Made by a program: the position numbers and the translations under genes. Below are positions 9,127-18,782 of a DNA stretch of 64,000 bases, in pieces (the stretch's first letter is position 1; every line of letters starts with the position of its first letter). A model generated the notes under the pieces. It worked only from the letters and a program-made list of their open reading frames with translations. It was not told the origin of the DNA and made no database searches. The DNA comes from Cryobacterium arcticum. GTDB taxonomy: Bacteria; Actinomycetota; Actinomycetes; Actinomycetales; Microbacteriaceae. The DNA lies in the NCBI RefSeq assembly GCF_001679725.1, contig NZ_CP016282.1:2108001-2172000 (forward strand), written 5' to 3'.

Positions 9127-9723
9127 ATGACTCCCCTCGTTCCCGTCGCCTTGACCGGCGCCGACCTGCCGATCGCCGAACTCTCTGTTGCCCGCCTGGA
9201 CGGCGAGCTCTTCTCCCTCGCTGGATCGTGGTGCCCGGTCGACATCCTCGACGAACCGGCCACGCGGGCGGCGGCACTCGCTGGGCTTGCCGGATCGTCT
9301 GGACCGGCCGGACCGGCTGGACCGGCCTCCGACCGTCTCGTCGCCGAGCGGATGACCGCCGCCTGGATCTACGGTCTCGCCCCGGAGCCGGCACAACACC
9401 AGTTCTGCGTGGACGTGACGGCGCGCACCCGGAAGCCCGACACGCCGAACGCCCTGCTGCGCGAAGTGCGGCTGAGGCCGGGCGATATCCGGGTCGTGGG
9501 CAGGATGCTTGTCACGGTGCCCCGGCGCACCGCGGTGGACCTGGCCCGCTGGGGTTCCTCCCCCGCTGTCCGGGCCGACACCGAACTGCTGGCGGCGCTC
9601 CTGGCCTATGACGTCGACGCGCGGGACGCCGGCGACGGACTGCCCGCCTTTCGGCGGGGAATCTCGTTCAGCCGTGTCGCCGCCGCTCAATTGGACCGGG
9701 CGCGCCTCCGGATGACCGGGTGA
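9127..9723 (+). CDS. Conserved hypothetical protein, possibly AbiEi-antitoxin-like
   Basis: A 198-residue protein I cannot assign firmly. The central part (VTARTRKPDTPNALLREVRL...VTVPRRTAVDLARW) resembles the C-terminal half of AbiEi-like or DUF559-neighbour proteins of actinobacteria, where a strand-rich block is followed by the consensus TxxxRTxxDLAR. An N-terminal Gly-Pro-Ala repeat (about residues 55-67) is low complexity. The ATG at 9127 follows GAGGAG closely; a TTG at 9097 is possible but lies inside the terminator tail. No toxin partner is adjacent, since the next gene is rel on the opposite strand. Confidence 0.65.
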   Translation: MTPLVPVALTGADLPIAELSVARLDGELFSLAGSWCPVDILDEPATRAAALAGLAGSSGPAGPAGPASDRLVAERMTAAWIYGLAPEPAQHQFCVDVTARTRKPDTPNALLREVRLRPGDIRVVGRMLVTVPRRTAVDLARWGSSPAVRADTELLAALLAYDVDARDAGDGLPAFRRGISFSRVAAAQLDRARLRMTG

Positions 9724-9752
9724 CGGACGGACGGACGCGCCTCAGACGCGTC

Positions 9753-12005
9753 TCAGCCGTCGCTGACGCGGTACACGTCGTAGACGGCGTCGATACGCCG
9801 CACGGCGTTCAGCACCCGGTCCAGGTGGGTGGTGTCACCCATCTCGAAGACGAACCGGCTGATGGCCAGCCGATCACTGGAGGTGTTGACCGTGGCGGAC
9901 AGGATGTTCACGTGGTGCTCGGACAGCACCCGGGTCACATCCGACAGCAGCCCTGACCGGTCGAGGGCCTCGATCTGGATCTGCACCAGGAAGAGGCTCT
10001 TGGAGGTGGGCGCCCAATCCACTTCGATCATCCGCTCGGGTTCCTTGAGCAGCGCCTGCACATTGTGGCAGTCGGACTGGTGCACCGAGACCCCGGAACC
10101 GCGCGTGATGAAGCCCACAATCTTGTCGCCCGGCACCGGGGTGCAGCAGCGGGCGAGCTTGACCAGGATGTCGGGCGCACCGCGCACCAGGATGCCGGAG
10201 TCGTTGTTGCGTAGGGTCTGCGTACGCCCGTTCGGGGTGAACGGCAGGTCCGTCGCGTCACTCTCCTCCACGCTCTGCAGCGTGGCGACGACCTTCTCCA
10301 GCACGGACTGCGTGGAGACGTGCCCCTCGCCGACGGCGGCGTAGAGAGCGGACACGTCTTCGTAGCGCATGACCGCGGCGACCTCGGCGAACGAGTCCTG
10401 GTTCATAAGCTTCTGCAGCGGCAGGTTCTGCTTGCGCATGGCCCTGGCGATGGCGTCACGGCCCTGTTCGATCGCCTCGTCGCGGCGTTCCTTGGTGAAC
10501 CATTGCCGGATCTTGTTGCGCGCTCGAGGGCTCTTGACGAAGTTGAGCCAGTCCTGGCTTGGGCCGGAGTCGGGGTTCTTCGAGGTGAACACCTCGACGA
10601 CATCGCCCGTGGTGAGCGAACTCTCCAGGGGCACCAGACGGCCGTTGACCTTGGCGCCCATGGTGCGGTGACCGACCTCGGTGTGCACGGCGTACGCGAA
10701 GTCCACCGGGGTGGCGTCGGCCGGGAGCCCGATCACGCGCCCCTTGGGGGTGAAGACGTAGACCTCCTTGGCGCCGATCTCGTAACGCAGGGAGTCGAGG
10801 AACTCGTTCGGGTCGGCGGTTTCGGCCTGCCAGTCGGAGATGTGCGCGAGCCAGGCCATGTCGGTGTCGCTCTGCGGACCAGGTCCGGAACTCTTGCCGT
10901 TGACCTGTTCCTTATACTTCCAGTGCGAGGCCACACCGTATTCGGCGCGTTCGTGCATCTCCTGCGTACGGATCTGGATCTCGACCGGGCGACCGCTCGG
11001 GCCGAGCACGGTCGTGTGCAACGACTGGTAGAGGTTGAACTTGGGGGTGGCGATATAGTCCTTGAACCGGCCGGGCAGCGGCGTCCAGCGGGCATGGATG
11101 GCGCCGAGCACGGCGTAACAGTCGCGTACCGAGTTGACCAGCACTCGAATGCCGACGAGGTCGTAGATCTCGTCGAATTCCCGGCCGCGTACGACCATCT
11201 TCTGATAGATCGAGTAATACTGCTTGGGGCGGCCAGCCACCTTGCCGCGGATGCGTGCGGCCTTGAGATCGTCGTTGATCGCGTCGATGACGTACTGCAC
11301 GAACTCTTCGCGCTGCGGGGTGCGCTGTTTGACGAGGCTTTCGATCTCGGCGTACAGCTTGGGGTAGAGCACACCGAAGGACAGGTCTTCAAGTTCCCAT
11401 TTGATGGTCTGGATACCAAGCCGGTGCGCGAGCGGAGCGTAGATCTCGAGGGTCTCGGTGGCCTTGCGGATCGCCGACTCGGCCGGGACGAAGCCCCAGG
11501 TGCGGGCGTTGTGCAGCCGGTCGGCCAGCTTGATGATGAGCACCCGGATGTCTTTGGACATCGCGACGATCATCTTGCGCACGGTCTCGGCCTGGGTGCT
11601 GTCGCCGTACTTGACCTTGTCGAGCTTGGTGACCCCGTCGACGAGCATGGTGATCTCGTCGCCGAAGTCGGCGCGCAACTGGTCGAGCGTGTAGTCGGTG
11701 TCCTCGACCGTGTCGTGCAGCAGCGCAGCGGCCACGGTCTTGGGCCCGATGCCGAGGTCCGCCAGGATCTGGGCGACGGCGACGGGATGGGTGATGTACG
11801 GCTCGCCGCTGCGTCGTTTCTGGCCCTCGTGCGCGCGCTCGGCGGCGGTGTAGGCGCGTTCGATGATGGACAGGTCCACCTTCGGGTGGTGCGTGCGCAC
11901 CGTCCGAAGCAGGGTGTCCACGGCACCTGCCGGCTGAGCCCGGGAGAAGATCCGCGGGACCAGGCGGCGCAGGGACGCAGGCGATGGCGTTGTTGTCTCA
12001 GTCAT
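9753..12005 (-). CDS. rel: Bifunctional (p)ppGpp synthetase/hydrolase
   Basis: Makes (p)ppGpp from GDP/GTP and ATP on amino-acid starvation and hydrolyses it otherwise. 750 residues with all domains in order: HD hydrolase (ITHPVAVA with H73; LLHDTVEDTD with H97 and D98), RelA/SpoT synthetase (about 250-380, with YQSLHTTVLGPSGRPVEIQIRT in shortened form YQSLHTTV and EIQIRT), TGS (about 410-475), and ACT (about 675-745). Both catalytic halves appear intact. GAGG lies upstream of the ATG. It ends the minus-strand block below secF; the apt gene often found between them is absent. Confidence 0.96.
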   Translation of the reverse strand: MTETTTPSPASLRRLVPRIFSRAQPAGAVDTLLRTVRTHHPKVDLSIIERAYTAAERAHEGQKRRSGEPYITHPVAVAQILADLGIGPKTVAAALLHDTVEDTDYTLDQLRADFGDEITMLVDGVTKLDKVKYGDSTQAETVRKMIVAMSKDIRVLIIKLADRLHNARTWGFVPAESAIRKATETLEIYAPLAHRLGIQTIKWELEDLSFGVLYPKLYAEIESLVKQRTPQREEFVQYVIDAINDDLKAARIRGKVAGRPKQYYSIYQKMVVRGREFDEIYDLVGIRVLVNSVRDCYAVLGAIHARWTPLPGRFKDYIATPKFNLYQSLHTTVLGPSGRPVEIQIRTQEMHERAEYGVASHWKYKEQVNGKSSGPGPQSDTDMAWLAHISDWQAETADPNEFLDSLRYEIGAKEVYVFTPKGRVIGLPADATPVDFAYAVHTEVGHRTMGAKVNGRLVPLESSLTTGDVVEVFTSKNPDSGPSQDWLNFVKSPRARNKIRQWFTKERRDEAIEQGRDAIARAMRKQNLPLQKLMNQDSFAEVAAVMRYEDVSALYAAVGEGHVSTQSVLEKVVATLQSVEESDATDLPFTPNGRTQTLRNNDSGILVRGAPDILVKLARCCTPVPGDKIVGFITRGSGVSVHQSDCHNVQALLKEPERMIEVDWAPTSKSLFLVQIQIEALDRSGLLSDVTRVLSEHHVNILSATVNTSSDRLAISRFVFEMGDTTHLDRVLNAVRRIDAVYDVYRVSDG

Positions 12006-12101
12006 CTCGTTACCTCATTCCCTGGCGCCAATTATCCCTGTACTAGCGGATAAACGGTAAACCGGGCAACGACACCGGATATTCCCGCACCTCGCCGCGG
12101 C

Positions 12102-13151
12102 TCACGCGGAGGCGTCCGCGTGGGTGTTCGAGGCAGCCCCGCCCGACACCGTGGCGTTCGTCGACGTTGCGGCGGCCTTGGCCTTGAGCGCGAGCGCCTT
12201 CTTGTCGCGCTTGCGGATCTCCGGCTCGTTCTCACGCAGCTGGGCGTAGAGCGGCGACGCGATGAAGATCGTGGAGTAGGTACCCACGAGCATGCCGATC
12301 AGTAGGGCGAGCGAGATGTCCCGCAAAGTACCCGCGCCGAGAACGAAGGCGCCGATCACGAGGATGGAAGCCACCGGGAGCACGGCCACGATCGAGGTGT
12401 TGATCGACCGGACCAGGGTCTGGTTGACCGCGAGGTTGACCGACTCGGCAAAGGTGCGCCGGGACTCCGGTCCGTCCTCGCTGGTGTTCTCACGGATCTT
12501 GTCGAACACCACCACGGTGTCGTACAGCGAGTACCCCAGGATGGTGAGGAAGCCGATCACGGCCGCCGGGGTGATCTCGAAGCCCGTGATGCCGTAGAAA
12601 CCGGCGGTGATCACGAGGTCGTGCAGCAGGGCCACCATGGCCGCGACCGCCATCTTCCAGGTGCGGAAGTACAGGGCCATGACGGCGCCGGCAAGGACGA
12701 GGAAGGTCAGCAGGGCGCGGATGGCGGAGCCGGTGATGTCCTGGCCCCAGGACGGGCCGATGAAGGACGACGTCACCTGGGCAGGTTCGATGCTGTACGC
12801 CGAGGCGAGAGCTGCACGAACCTCTCGGCTCTCGGTGTCGGTGAGCTGGTCGGTCTGCACCCGGATACCATCGCTGCCGACGGCAGAGATCTTGGGTACG
12901 GCAGCCGGCACGACGTCGGCCACGGCCGCGGCTGCCGGGCCCTGGTCGAGCGTGCTCGTGTCGGAGAGGACGAACTCGGAACCACCGGTGAACTCGATGC
13001 CGAAGGTGAATCCACCGCGCAGCACCGGACCCAGGATCGCGACGAGGATCATCACGGCGGCGATCGAGTACCACAGCTTCCGACGGCCGACGATGTTGTA
13101 CGAGCGCTTGCCCGTGTGGAGGTCGTTGCCGAACTGGCTGAAGCTGGCCAT
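12102..13151 (-). CDS. secF: Protein translocase subunit SecF
   Basis: Membrane partner of SecD that uses the proton motive force to finish protein export through SecYEG. 349 residues: helix 1 near residues 26-46, a periplasmic-type loop beginning GIEFTGGSEF, then a cluster of five helices with the conserved block ILGYSLYDTVVVFDKIREN. The C-terminal cytoplasmic tail is Lys/Ala-rich. Its ATG overlaps the secD stop by 1 nt (TAATG), so translation is coupled. Confidence 0.95.
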   Translation of the reverse strand: MASFSQFGNDLHTGKRSYNIVGRRKLWYSIAAVMILVAILGPVLRGGFTFGIEFTGGSEFVLSDTSTLDQGPAAAAVADVVPAAVPKISAVGSDGIRVQTDQLTDTESREVRAALASAYSIEPAQVTSSFIGPSWGQDITGSAIRALLTFLVLAGAVMALYFRTWKMAVAAMVALLHDLVITAGFYGITGFEITPAAVIGFLTILGYSLYDTVVVFDKIRENTSEDGPESRRTFAESVNLAVNQTLVRSINTSIVAVLPVASILVIGAFVLGAGTLRDISLALLIGMLVGTYSTIFIASPLYAQLRENEPEIRKRDKKALALKAKAAATSTNATVSGGAASNTHADASA

Positions 13152-14902
13152 TAGGAATCCTTCCCGTCGGTCGGCTTACTCGAGCCGGATCCGATGAGCT
13201 CAGCCGCCTTGCGTTCGGCGATGGTCTGACGTTTGACGGCTTCCTTGCTGGCGGAAGCACCCTTGCGCGACGCTCCCGGCACGGCGGCGGGAGCGAATTG
13301 CGCCCGGCCACGATACACGGCGCCCAGCGCCCGGGGGTCCAGCCCGCTGAAGCGGTGGCCCTCGCCGAAGAACTTGGTGCGGGCCAGGAGCTGCAACGTG
13401 GGATGGGTGAACATGGCCACGACGAGCAGGTCGACGAGGGTCGTCAGCCCCAGGGTGAGGGCGAAGCCGCGGACGTTGCCGACGGCGAGGATGAAGAGCA
13501 CGGCTGCGGCGAGGAAGTTGACCGTGTCGGACGCGATGATGGTGCGGATGGCGCGGCGCCAGCCGGACTCGACCGCTGACACGAGTCCCCTCCCGTCGCG
13601 CAACTCGTCGCGCACGCGCTCGAAGTAGACGATGAAGGAGTCCGCGGTGATACCGATCGCGACGATGAGGCCCGCGACGCCGGCGAGCGAAAGCCGGTAG
13701 CCCTCGCGCCAGGACAGCAGCGTGATGAGGAAGTAGGTGATCACGGCGGCGACGGCCAGGGACGCGATGGTGACCAGGCCGAGCAGGCGGTATTGCGCCA
13801 GGGAGTACAGCACGACCAGGATCAAGCCGATCAGGCCGGCGATCAGACCGCTCTGGAGCTGGGTGGATCCGAGGGTCGCCGAGATGGTGTCCTGGCTCTG
13901 CACCGTGAAGCTGATCGGCAGGGCGCCGAACTTGAGCTGGTCGGCGAGGGCCTTCGAGGTGTCCTGATCGAAGGACCCGGTGATCTGCGGCTTGCCGTCG
14001 GTGATGACCGCAAGGGTGCGAGGAGCGGAGATGACCTTGCCGTCGAGGACGATGGCGAACTGGTTCTGCGCGCCTTGCAGGCCGCTCAGGCGGGTCGTGA
14101 CGTCGGCGAAGGCCTGGGTCCCCGTGCCGTCGAAGACGATGTTCACGGCCCACTCGCCGGTCGTCGCGCCGCTCTGCGTGGTGACCTGGCCGTTGGTGGC
14201 GTCGGAGATGTTCTCGCCACTGACCTCGACCGGGCCGAGGATGTACTTGACCGAACCGTCAGTCTCACAGGTGATCAGGGGCTGATCCGCCGGCGCGACG
14301 TTGGTGGTGTCGATGTCGCCGCACTGGAAGGTGTCGAACTGCGCCTGCAGGGCAGGCGTGATGTTGTTGAGGTCGCTGGCGTCGGTCGGAGCAACGGACG
14401 GTGTCGTCTCCGGTGCGGGGGTGGCCGCATCCGTCGCAGCATCGGTCGCGCCATCCGTGGCGCCGGGGGTGGCTGTCGAGCCATCGGTGCCGACGCTGTC
14501 GGCCGACGGCGCAGAAGCGATGAGGACCGGGCGGAACTCGAGCTTGGCCGAGGATTCGATGCGGTTCAGGGTGGCGTCGTCGGGTGTGCCGGGGATCGAC
14601 ACGACGATGTTCTGCCCGCCCTGGGTGTTGATCTCCGACTCGGAGACACCGGCGGAGTCGATGCGCTGGCGGATGATCGAGACAGCCTGGTTGAGCTGTT
14701 CGGACGAGACCGTCTGGCCCGACTCGAGCTTGGGGGCCAGGATGATCTGCGTGCCGCCCTCGAGGTCGAGTGCCAGTTTGGGGGTCCAGGACCCTCCACC
14801 ACTGAGCACTCCGGCCCCGTTGAGAGCGATGAGACCGACGATGATCACGCCAAGCCAGGTCAGCGAGCGCCAGGCCTTCTTGGTCGGAGACGACTTAGCC
14901 AC
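13151..14902 (-). CDS. secD: Protein translocase subunit SecD
   Basis: RND-type Sec accessory subunit. 583 residues with helix 1 near residues 15-32, a large extracytoplasmic P1 region starting LALDLEGGTQIIL, and a C-terminal set of helices including LIGLILVVLYSL and AGLIVAIGITADSFIVYFER. An Ala/Thr/Asp-rich insert with 12-bp repeats (about residues 135-165) enlarges P1 and is typical of high-GC homologues. Translation starts at a GTG. It overlaps secF by 1 nt and follows yajC after 65 nt that contain a stable hairpin. Confidence 0.95.
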   Translation of the reverse strand: MAKSSPTKKAWRSLTWLGVIIVGLIALNGAGVLSGGGSWTPKLALDLEGGTQIILAPKLESGQTVSSEQLNQAVSIIRQRIDSAGVSESEINTQGGQNIVVSIPGTPDDATLNRIESSAKLEFRPVLIASAPSADSVGTDGSTATPGATDGATDAATDAATPAPETTPSVAPTDASDLNNITPALQAQFDTFQCGDIDTTNVAPADQPLITCETDGSVKYILGPVEVSGENISDATNGQVTTQSGATTGEWAVNIVFDGTGTQAFADVTTRLSGLQGAQNQFAIVLDGKVISAPRTLAVITDGKPQITGSFDQDTSKALADQLKFGALPISFTVQSQDTISATLGSTQLQSGLIAGLIGLILVVLYSLAQYRLLGLVTIASLAVAAVITYFLITLLSWREGYRLSLAGVAGLIVAIGITADSFIVYFERVRDELRDGRGLVSAVESGWRRAIRTIIASDTVNFLAAAVLFILAVGNVRGFALTLGLTTLVDLLVVAMFTHPTLQLLARTKFFGEGHRFSGLDPRALGAVYRGRAQFAPAAVPGASRKGASASKEAVKRQTIAERKAAELIGSGSSKPTDGKDS

Positions 14903-14926
14903 CTATTGAACTCAGCTTTCTTTGCT

Positions 14927-14954
14927 CGTGCCCACGCCGGAGGGCGTGGGCACG
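14927..14954. other. Hairpin between yajC and secD
   Basis: A perfect 12-bp GC-rich stem (arms CGTGCCCACGCC and its complement) with a GGAG loop fills most of the 65-nt yajC-secD gap. There is no T-run on either strand, so it is more likely an mRNA processing or stability element than a terminator. Confidence 0.7.
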
Positions 14955-14967
14955 GAGAAGGGATGTG

Positions 14968-15405
14968 TTACGCGTCGCCCTTTTTGGGTTCGGTGTTTGT
15001 GTCGGTTACGGACGTGCTGTCGGAAGCGGCGTCATCGGTCGGCTCCGTCTCGGTGCGCTGGCCGTATTCCGGCTCGCCCACGATGGCCGGCGTGCCGGCG
15101 GTCTCGTCGACGGTGTCGTCGAGGACGACGTCATCGCCCACGACGGTGGGCTCGACGACACGAGCGATGGTCTGACGGTGGATCTGCACGATGGTGCCGG
15201 GTGCGATCTCGAGAGCGACCTTGTTCTCTTCTTCGTCGATGGACACGATGGTGCCGTAGAGACCGAAGTTGGTCATGACGTCCGCGCCGGCCACCATCTT
15301 CGACTGCAGCGCCAAGGTGTCCTTCTGGCGCTTACGGCCGTTGCGAAACATGAAGAACACGAGCAACGCCAAAACGGCGAGCATGACAAGAGTCAACGGA
15401 TCCAT
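14968..15405 (-). CDS. yajC: Preprotein translocase subunit YajC
   Basis: Small membrane component associated with SecDF. 145 residues: one membrane helix at about residues 4-22 (MDPLTLVMLAVLALLVFFMF), a basic RNGRKRQ stop-transfer, the YajC core with GADVMTNFGLYGTIVSID, and a long acidic tail ending TNTEPKKGDA. In-frame upstream ATGs exist, but the start at 15405 gives the family N-terminus; GGAAGG lies about 13 nt upstream. It has its own leader after ruvB. Confidence 0.93.
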   Translation of the reverse strand: MDPLTLVMLAVLALLVFFMFRNGRKRQKDTLALQSKMVAGADVMTNFGLYGTIVSIDEEENKVALEIAPGTIVQIHRQTIARVVEPTVVGDDVVLDDTVDETAGTPAIVGEPEYGQRTETEPTDDAASDSTSVTDTNTEPKKGDA

Positions 15406-15431
15406 AGAACTGTGAGACCTTCCCGCACTGG

Positions 15432-15542
15432 ACGACATGCCAGAGCCATGTCGTGAAGTGTGCAGAGTTGTTTGATGTGCAGAGTTTGTGTTGGGCAGAG
15501 TTTTCAACGCGCGCGTGGCGTGCCTGACCAGCTTGAATTATA
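15432..15542 (-). promoter_or_regulatory. yajC promoter (-10 TATAAT) and structured leader
   Basis: On the minus strand an exact TATAAT covers 15542-15537, overlapping the ruvB stop codon; the -35 is weak. The leader then has three direct copies of AACTCTGC (plus-strand GCAGAGTT at 15462, 15479 and 15495, spaced 17 and 16 nt) and an 8-bp hairpin at 15432-15454. The regular spacing suggests a protein-binding site, though this is inference. Confidence 0.45.
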
Positions 15543-16572
15543 GAACATCCAAGGTGAGCGCAGCCTGAGGATCGCTCAGTCCGAAGTGCCGCCACGCTGC
15601 GGGAGTGGCAACCCGCCCTCGCGGGGTACGCGTGAGGAAGCCTATCCGCACCAGGAAGGGCTCGACGACCGATTCGATGGTGTCCGGCTCCTCCCCCACC
15701 GAGACGGCGAGGGTGTTGAGGCCGACCGGGCCACCCCCAAAACGGGTCAGGACGATGTTCATGACCTCCCGGTCGAGCCTGTCGAGGCCGATCTCATCGA
15801 CGTCGTACAGCTCCAACGCGGCGTGAACGGCGGCCAGGTCGGCGTCGCCGCCGTGTACCAGGGCGTAGTCGCGCACCCGCCGCAGCAGCCGGTTCGCGAT
15901 CCGGGGCGTTCCGCGGCAGCGGCCGGCGATCTCGGCGATGGCTTCCCTGTCGATGACGAGGCCCAGCAGTTTCGCTGCCCGGGTGAGCACCTGTTCGAGT
16001 TCGGCGTCGGCGTAGAACTCCAGGTGCGCGGTGAACCCGAACCGGTCGCGCAGCGGATTGGGCAGCATGCCCGAGCGGGTGGTGGCGCCCACGAGAGTGA
16101 ACGGGGCCAGGTCGAGCGGCACCGAGGTGGCTCCGGCGCCCTTGCCGACCATGATGTCGATGCGGAAGTCCTCCATCGCCAGGTAGAGCATCTCCTCGGC
16201 GGACCGTGCCATGCGGTGGATCTCGTCGATGAAGAGCACCTCACCGGGAACCAGCGACGAGAGCACCGCTGCGAGGTCACCGGCATGCTGGATGGCCGGG
16301 CCGCTCGACATGCGCAAGGGGCGGTTGCCCTCGTAGGCGATGATCATGGCGAGGGTGGTCTTGCCGAGGCCTGGAGGACCGGCCAGGAGAATGTGGTCGG
16401 GGGTGCGCTGCTGCATGGAGGCTGCGGTGAGCAGAAGCTGCAACTGGCCGCGTACCTTCTGCTGGCCCACGAATTCGGTGAGGCTCTTCGGGCGCAGGGC
16501 GCCTTCGAAGGCGAGTTCGGCATCGCCGGCGAGGGCCGGGTTGGCCAGTTCGACTCCGGGATCCGTCGTCAT
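15538..16572 (-). CDS. ruvB: Holliday junction DNA helicase RuvB
   Basis: AAA+ motor that drives branch migration with RuvA. 344 residues with Walker [12 protein letters not shown] (about 65-75), Walker B LFIDEIHR, sensor 1 LVGATTRSG and a C-terminal winged helix ([14 protein letters not shown]). The ATG overlaps the ruvA stop by 1 nt (TGATG). Standard length; all ATPase motifs present. Confidence 0.97.
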   Translation of the reverse strand: MTTDPGVELANPALAGDAELAFEGALRPKSLTEFVGQQKVRGQLQLLLTAASMQQRTPDHILLAGPPGLGKTTLAMIIAYEGNRPLRMSSGPAIQHAGDLAAVLSSLVPGEVLFIDEIHRMARSAEEMLYLAMEDFRIDIMVGKGAGATSVPLDLAPFTLVGATTRSGMLPNPLRDRFGFTAHLEFYADAELEQVLTRAAKLLGLVIDREAIAEIAGRCRGTPRIANRLLRRVRDYALVHGGDADLAAVHAALELYDVDEIGLDRLDREVMNIVLTRFGGGPVGLNTLAVSVGEEPDTIESVVEPFLVRIGFLTRTPRGRVATPAAWRHFGLSDPQAALTLDVL

Positions 16573-17216
16573 CAGCGGTGGCTCCCGTCTGCGGCTCCCG
16601 CGTGTTGGGCCGGACCGAGGCGGGCAAGGGCCAGCCGCAGGACGGCGGCGACGCCGGCTTCTTCGGCGTCGAACTCGGCGCTGCTGCCGGCCAGGATCTC
16701 CTCGACGGCCTGGGCGGCGACTTTCTCGGACCAGCCGAGGCCGATCAGGGCGGTCTGCACGCTCGTGCCCACAGCGGCCGTGGCACTCGGGCGGCCGGGC
16801 GCGGGGGATGCGGCGGTGACGACGAGCTTGCCGGCCAGGGACAGCACGATGAGCTTGGCGGTCTTGGGGCCGATCCCGCTCACCTTGCGGAAGACCGAGT
16901 CGTCTTCGGCGGACACGGCCTGCGCGATCTGGTTGGGGCTGAGGACAGCGAGTACGCCGAGGGCCGATTTGGGTCCGACGCCGGTGACGCCGACCAGGAG
17001 TTCGAAGACGGCCAGCTCGTCGGCGGAGGGGAACCCGTACAGCGTGAGGGAGTCCTCCCGCACGATCAGAGTCGTCGACAGCCGGGTCTCGGTGCCGACC
17101 CGGGCGGCCAGTGCCGTCGGCGGGGTGACCTGCACGGCCAGCCCTACTCCCCCGACCTCGATGACCACCGTGGAACCCAAGGCGGACAAGACGGGGCCAC
17201 GCACTGAAGAGATCAC
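16572..17216 (-). CDS. ruvA: Holliday junction DNA helicase subunit RuvA
   Basis: Tetrameric junction-binding protein that loads RuvB. 214 residues: OB-fold N-terminus (about 1-62), helix-hairpin-helix region with [17 protein letters not shown] and [19 protein letters not shown], and a C-terminal RuvB-interacting domain ([17 protein letters not shown]). The start overlaps the ruvC stop by 4 nt and the stop overlaps ruvB, giving a coupled ruvCAB operon. Confidence 0.96.
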   Translation of the reverse strand: MISSVRGPVLSALGSTVVIEVGGVGLAVQVTPPTALAARVGTETRLSTTLIVREDSLTLYGFPSADELAVFELLVGVTGVGPKSALGVLAVLSPNQIAQAVSAEDDSVFRKVSGIGPKTAKLIVLSLAGKLVVTAASPAPGRPSATAAVGTSVQTALIGLGWSEKVAAQAVEEILAGSSAEFDAEEAGVAAVLRLALARLGPAQHAGAADGSHR

Positions 17217-17866
17217 CTATTCAGCCTACGGTGCGCCGCCGACGTTGCCGCCGCCGCACCCGGCGCGTTGCCGCGCTCGGCGTCCCGCCAGGCCTTCTGC
17301 GCCGGCGTGAGCGCGCCGGGGGTGCGGGCCGGGGTGGATCTATTGCCGGCCGCCACGGTGCCGCTGGTGGGCAGCACTCCGCCGCCGGCGCCGGTGCGCC
17401 AGGCGTGGCAGATCGCCAGGGCCAGCGCGTCGGCGGCATCCGCCGGTTTCGGGATCTCGGCCAGGCCGAGTACCCGGGCCACCATGGTGCCCACCTGCTT
17501 CTTGTCCGCGGAGCCGTATCCGGTGATGGCCGCTTTCACCTCGCTGGGGGTGTGCAGGGTCACGGTGAGTCCACGACGGGCGGCGAGCATGAGCGCCACG
17601 CCGCTGATCTGGGCTGTGCCCATCACCGTGCTCACGTTCTGTTGGGCGAACACGCGCTCGATGGCCACGAATTGGGGTTGGTGCCGGTCGAGCAGTTCCT
17701 CGAGTCCTTCGCCGATGAGCAGCAGTCGTCGCTCGAGGCTCAGGTCGGGGGAACTGCGCAGTACCTGCACGTCAACCAGGGTCGCCGAGCGGTTCGCTGC
17801 GACGTCGACGATGCCGACGCCGCAGCGGGTCAGGCCGGGGTCGATGCCCAGCACCCTGACCGTCAT
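17213..17866 (-). CDS. ruvC: Crossover junction endodeoxyribonuclease RuvC
   Basis: Resolvase that nicks Holliday junctions symmetrically. 217 residues starting at the ATG at 17866 ([11 protein letters not shown]). The acidic tetrad is visible: D7 in [11 protein letters not shown], Glu in [12 protein letters not shown], and the two Asp of [11 protein letters not shown]. The C-terminus is about 40 residues longer than in E. coli and is Ala/Pro/Arg-rich, as in other actinobacteria. It begins 7 nt after the yebC stop. Confidence 0.96.
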   Translation of the reverse strand: MTVRVLGIDPGLTRCGVGIVDVAANRSATLVDVQVLRSSPDLSLERRLLLIGEGLEELLDRHQPQFVAIERVFAQQNVSTVMGTAQISGVALMLAARRGLTVTLHTPSEVKAAITGYGSADKKQVGTMVARVLGLAEIPKPADAADALALAICHAWRTGAGGGVLPTSGTVAAGNRSTPARTPGALTPAQKAWRDAERGNAPGAAAATSAAHRRLNR

Positions 17867-17873
17867 GGGTGTG

Positions 17874-18638
17874 TTATTCGCTCTCGGATTCGAGTTCGGC
17901 CTGCACCTCGGGCGTGATGTCGTAGTTGCTGTAGATGTTCTGCACGTCGTCAAGCTCTTCGAGGGCGTCGATGAGCCGGAACACCTTGCGGGCGGTCTCG
18001 GCGTCTACCTCGATCTTCAGCTGCGGAACGAAGGCGATGTCGGCGGAGTCGTAGTCGATGCCCGCGGTCTGCAGCGCGGTGCGGGTGGCGACGAGGTCGT
18101 GGGCTTCGCTGAAGACCTCGAACTTCTCGCCGTCGTCGACGACTTCCTCGGCTCCCGCATCGAGCACGGCGGCGAGCACATCGTCTTCCGTGACATCGTT
18201 GCCCTTGGGGACGACGACGATGCCCTTGCGGTGGAAGTTGTAGGCGACGCTGCCCGGGTCGGCCATGTTGCCGCCGTTGCGGCTGACTGTGGTGCGCACC
18301 TCGGCGGCCGCGCGGTTCTTGTTGTCGGTGAGGCACTCGATCATGATCGCGACGCCGTTGGCGGCGTAGCCCTCGTACATGATGGTCGTGTAATCGACGA
18401 CCTCGCCGGAGAGGCCGGCGCCGCGCTTGACGGCGCGGTCGATGTTGTCGTTGGGGACCGAGGTCTTCTTGGCCTTCTGGATGGCGTCGACGAGAGTGGG
18501 GTTACCCGACAGGTCGGCGCCGCCCATGCGGGCCGCGACCTCGATGTTCTTGATCAGCTTGGCGAACGCCTTGGCCCGACGCGAGTCGGTGACGGCCTTC
18601 TGGTGCTTGGTTGTCGCCCATTTGGAGTGCCCGGACAT
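17874..18638 (-). CDS. yebC: YebC/PmpR family transcription/translation factor
   Basis: 254 residues of the TACO1/YebC family (N-terminus [14 protein letters not shown], then [17 protein letters not shown] and [14 protein letters not shown]). Members have been described as DNA-binding regulators and as factors that help ribosomes at proline-rich stretches. GGGAG precedes the ATG. It heads the yebC-ruvCAB unit, a widely conserved arrangement. Confidence 0.95.
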   Translation of the reverse strand: MSGHSKWATTKHQKAVTDSRRAKAFAKLIKNIEVAARMGGADLSGNPTLVDAIQKAKKTSVPNDNIDRAVKRGAGLSGEVVDYTTIMYEGYAANGVAIMIECLTDNKNRAAAEVRTTVSRNGGNMADPGSVAYNFHRKGIVVVPKGNDVTEDDVLAAVLDAGAEEVVDDGEKFEVFSEAHDLVATRTALQTAGIDYDSADIAFVPQLKIEVDAETARKVFRLIDALEELDDVQNIYSNYDITPEVQAELESESE

Positions 18639-18782
18639 GAATCTCCCGTGTGTCGCTTAGTCGTGCGACGCTGTTCGCGCGCCGCAGGGTGGATGCGGTG
18701 CATCGCTGCACTGCCTGGTGTTGAACTGTTCATCAAGCGTGGTGGCACAGCGAACGACCTCGAACGCTGGTGCGATCCCAGT

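Noticed and set aside
7573-9690. 705-residue minus-strand frame opposite the DUF349 gene
   Set aside because: Gly/Leu-rich shadow translation without motifs; the plus strand encodes a clear DUF349 protein ending at a terminator.
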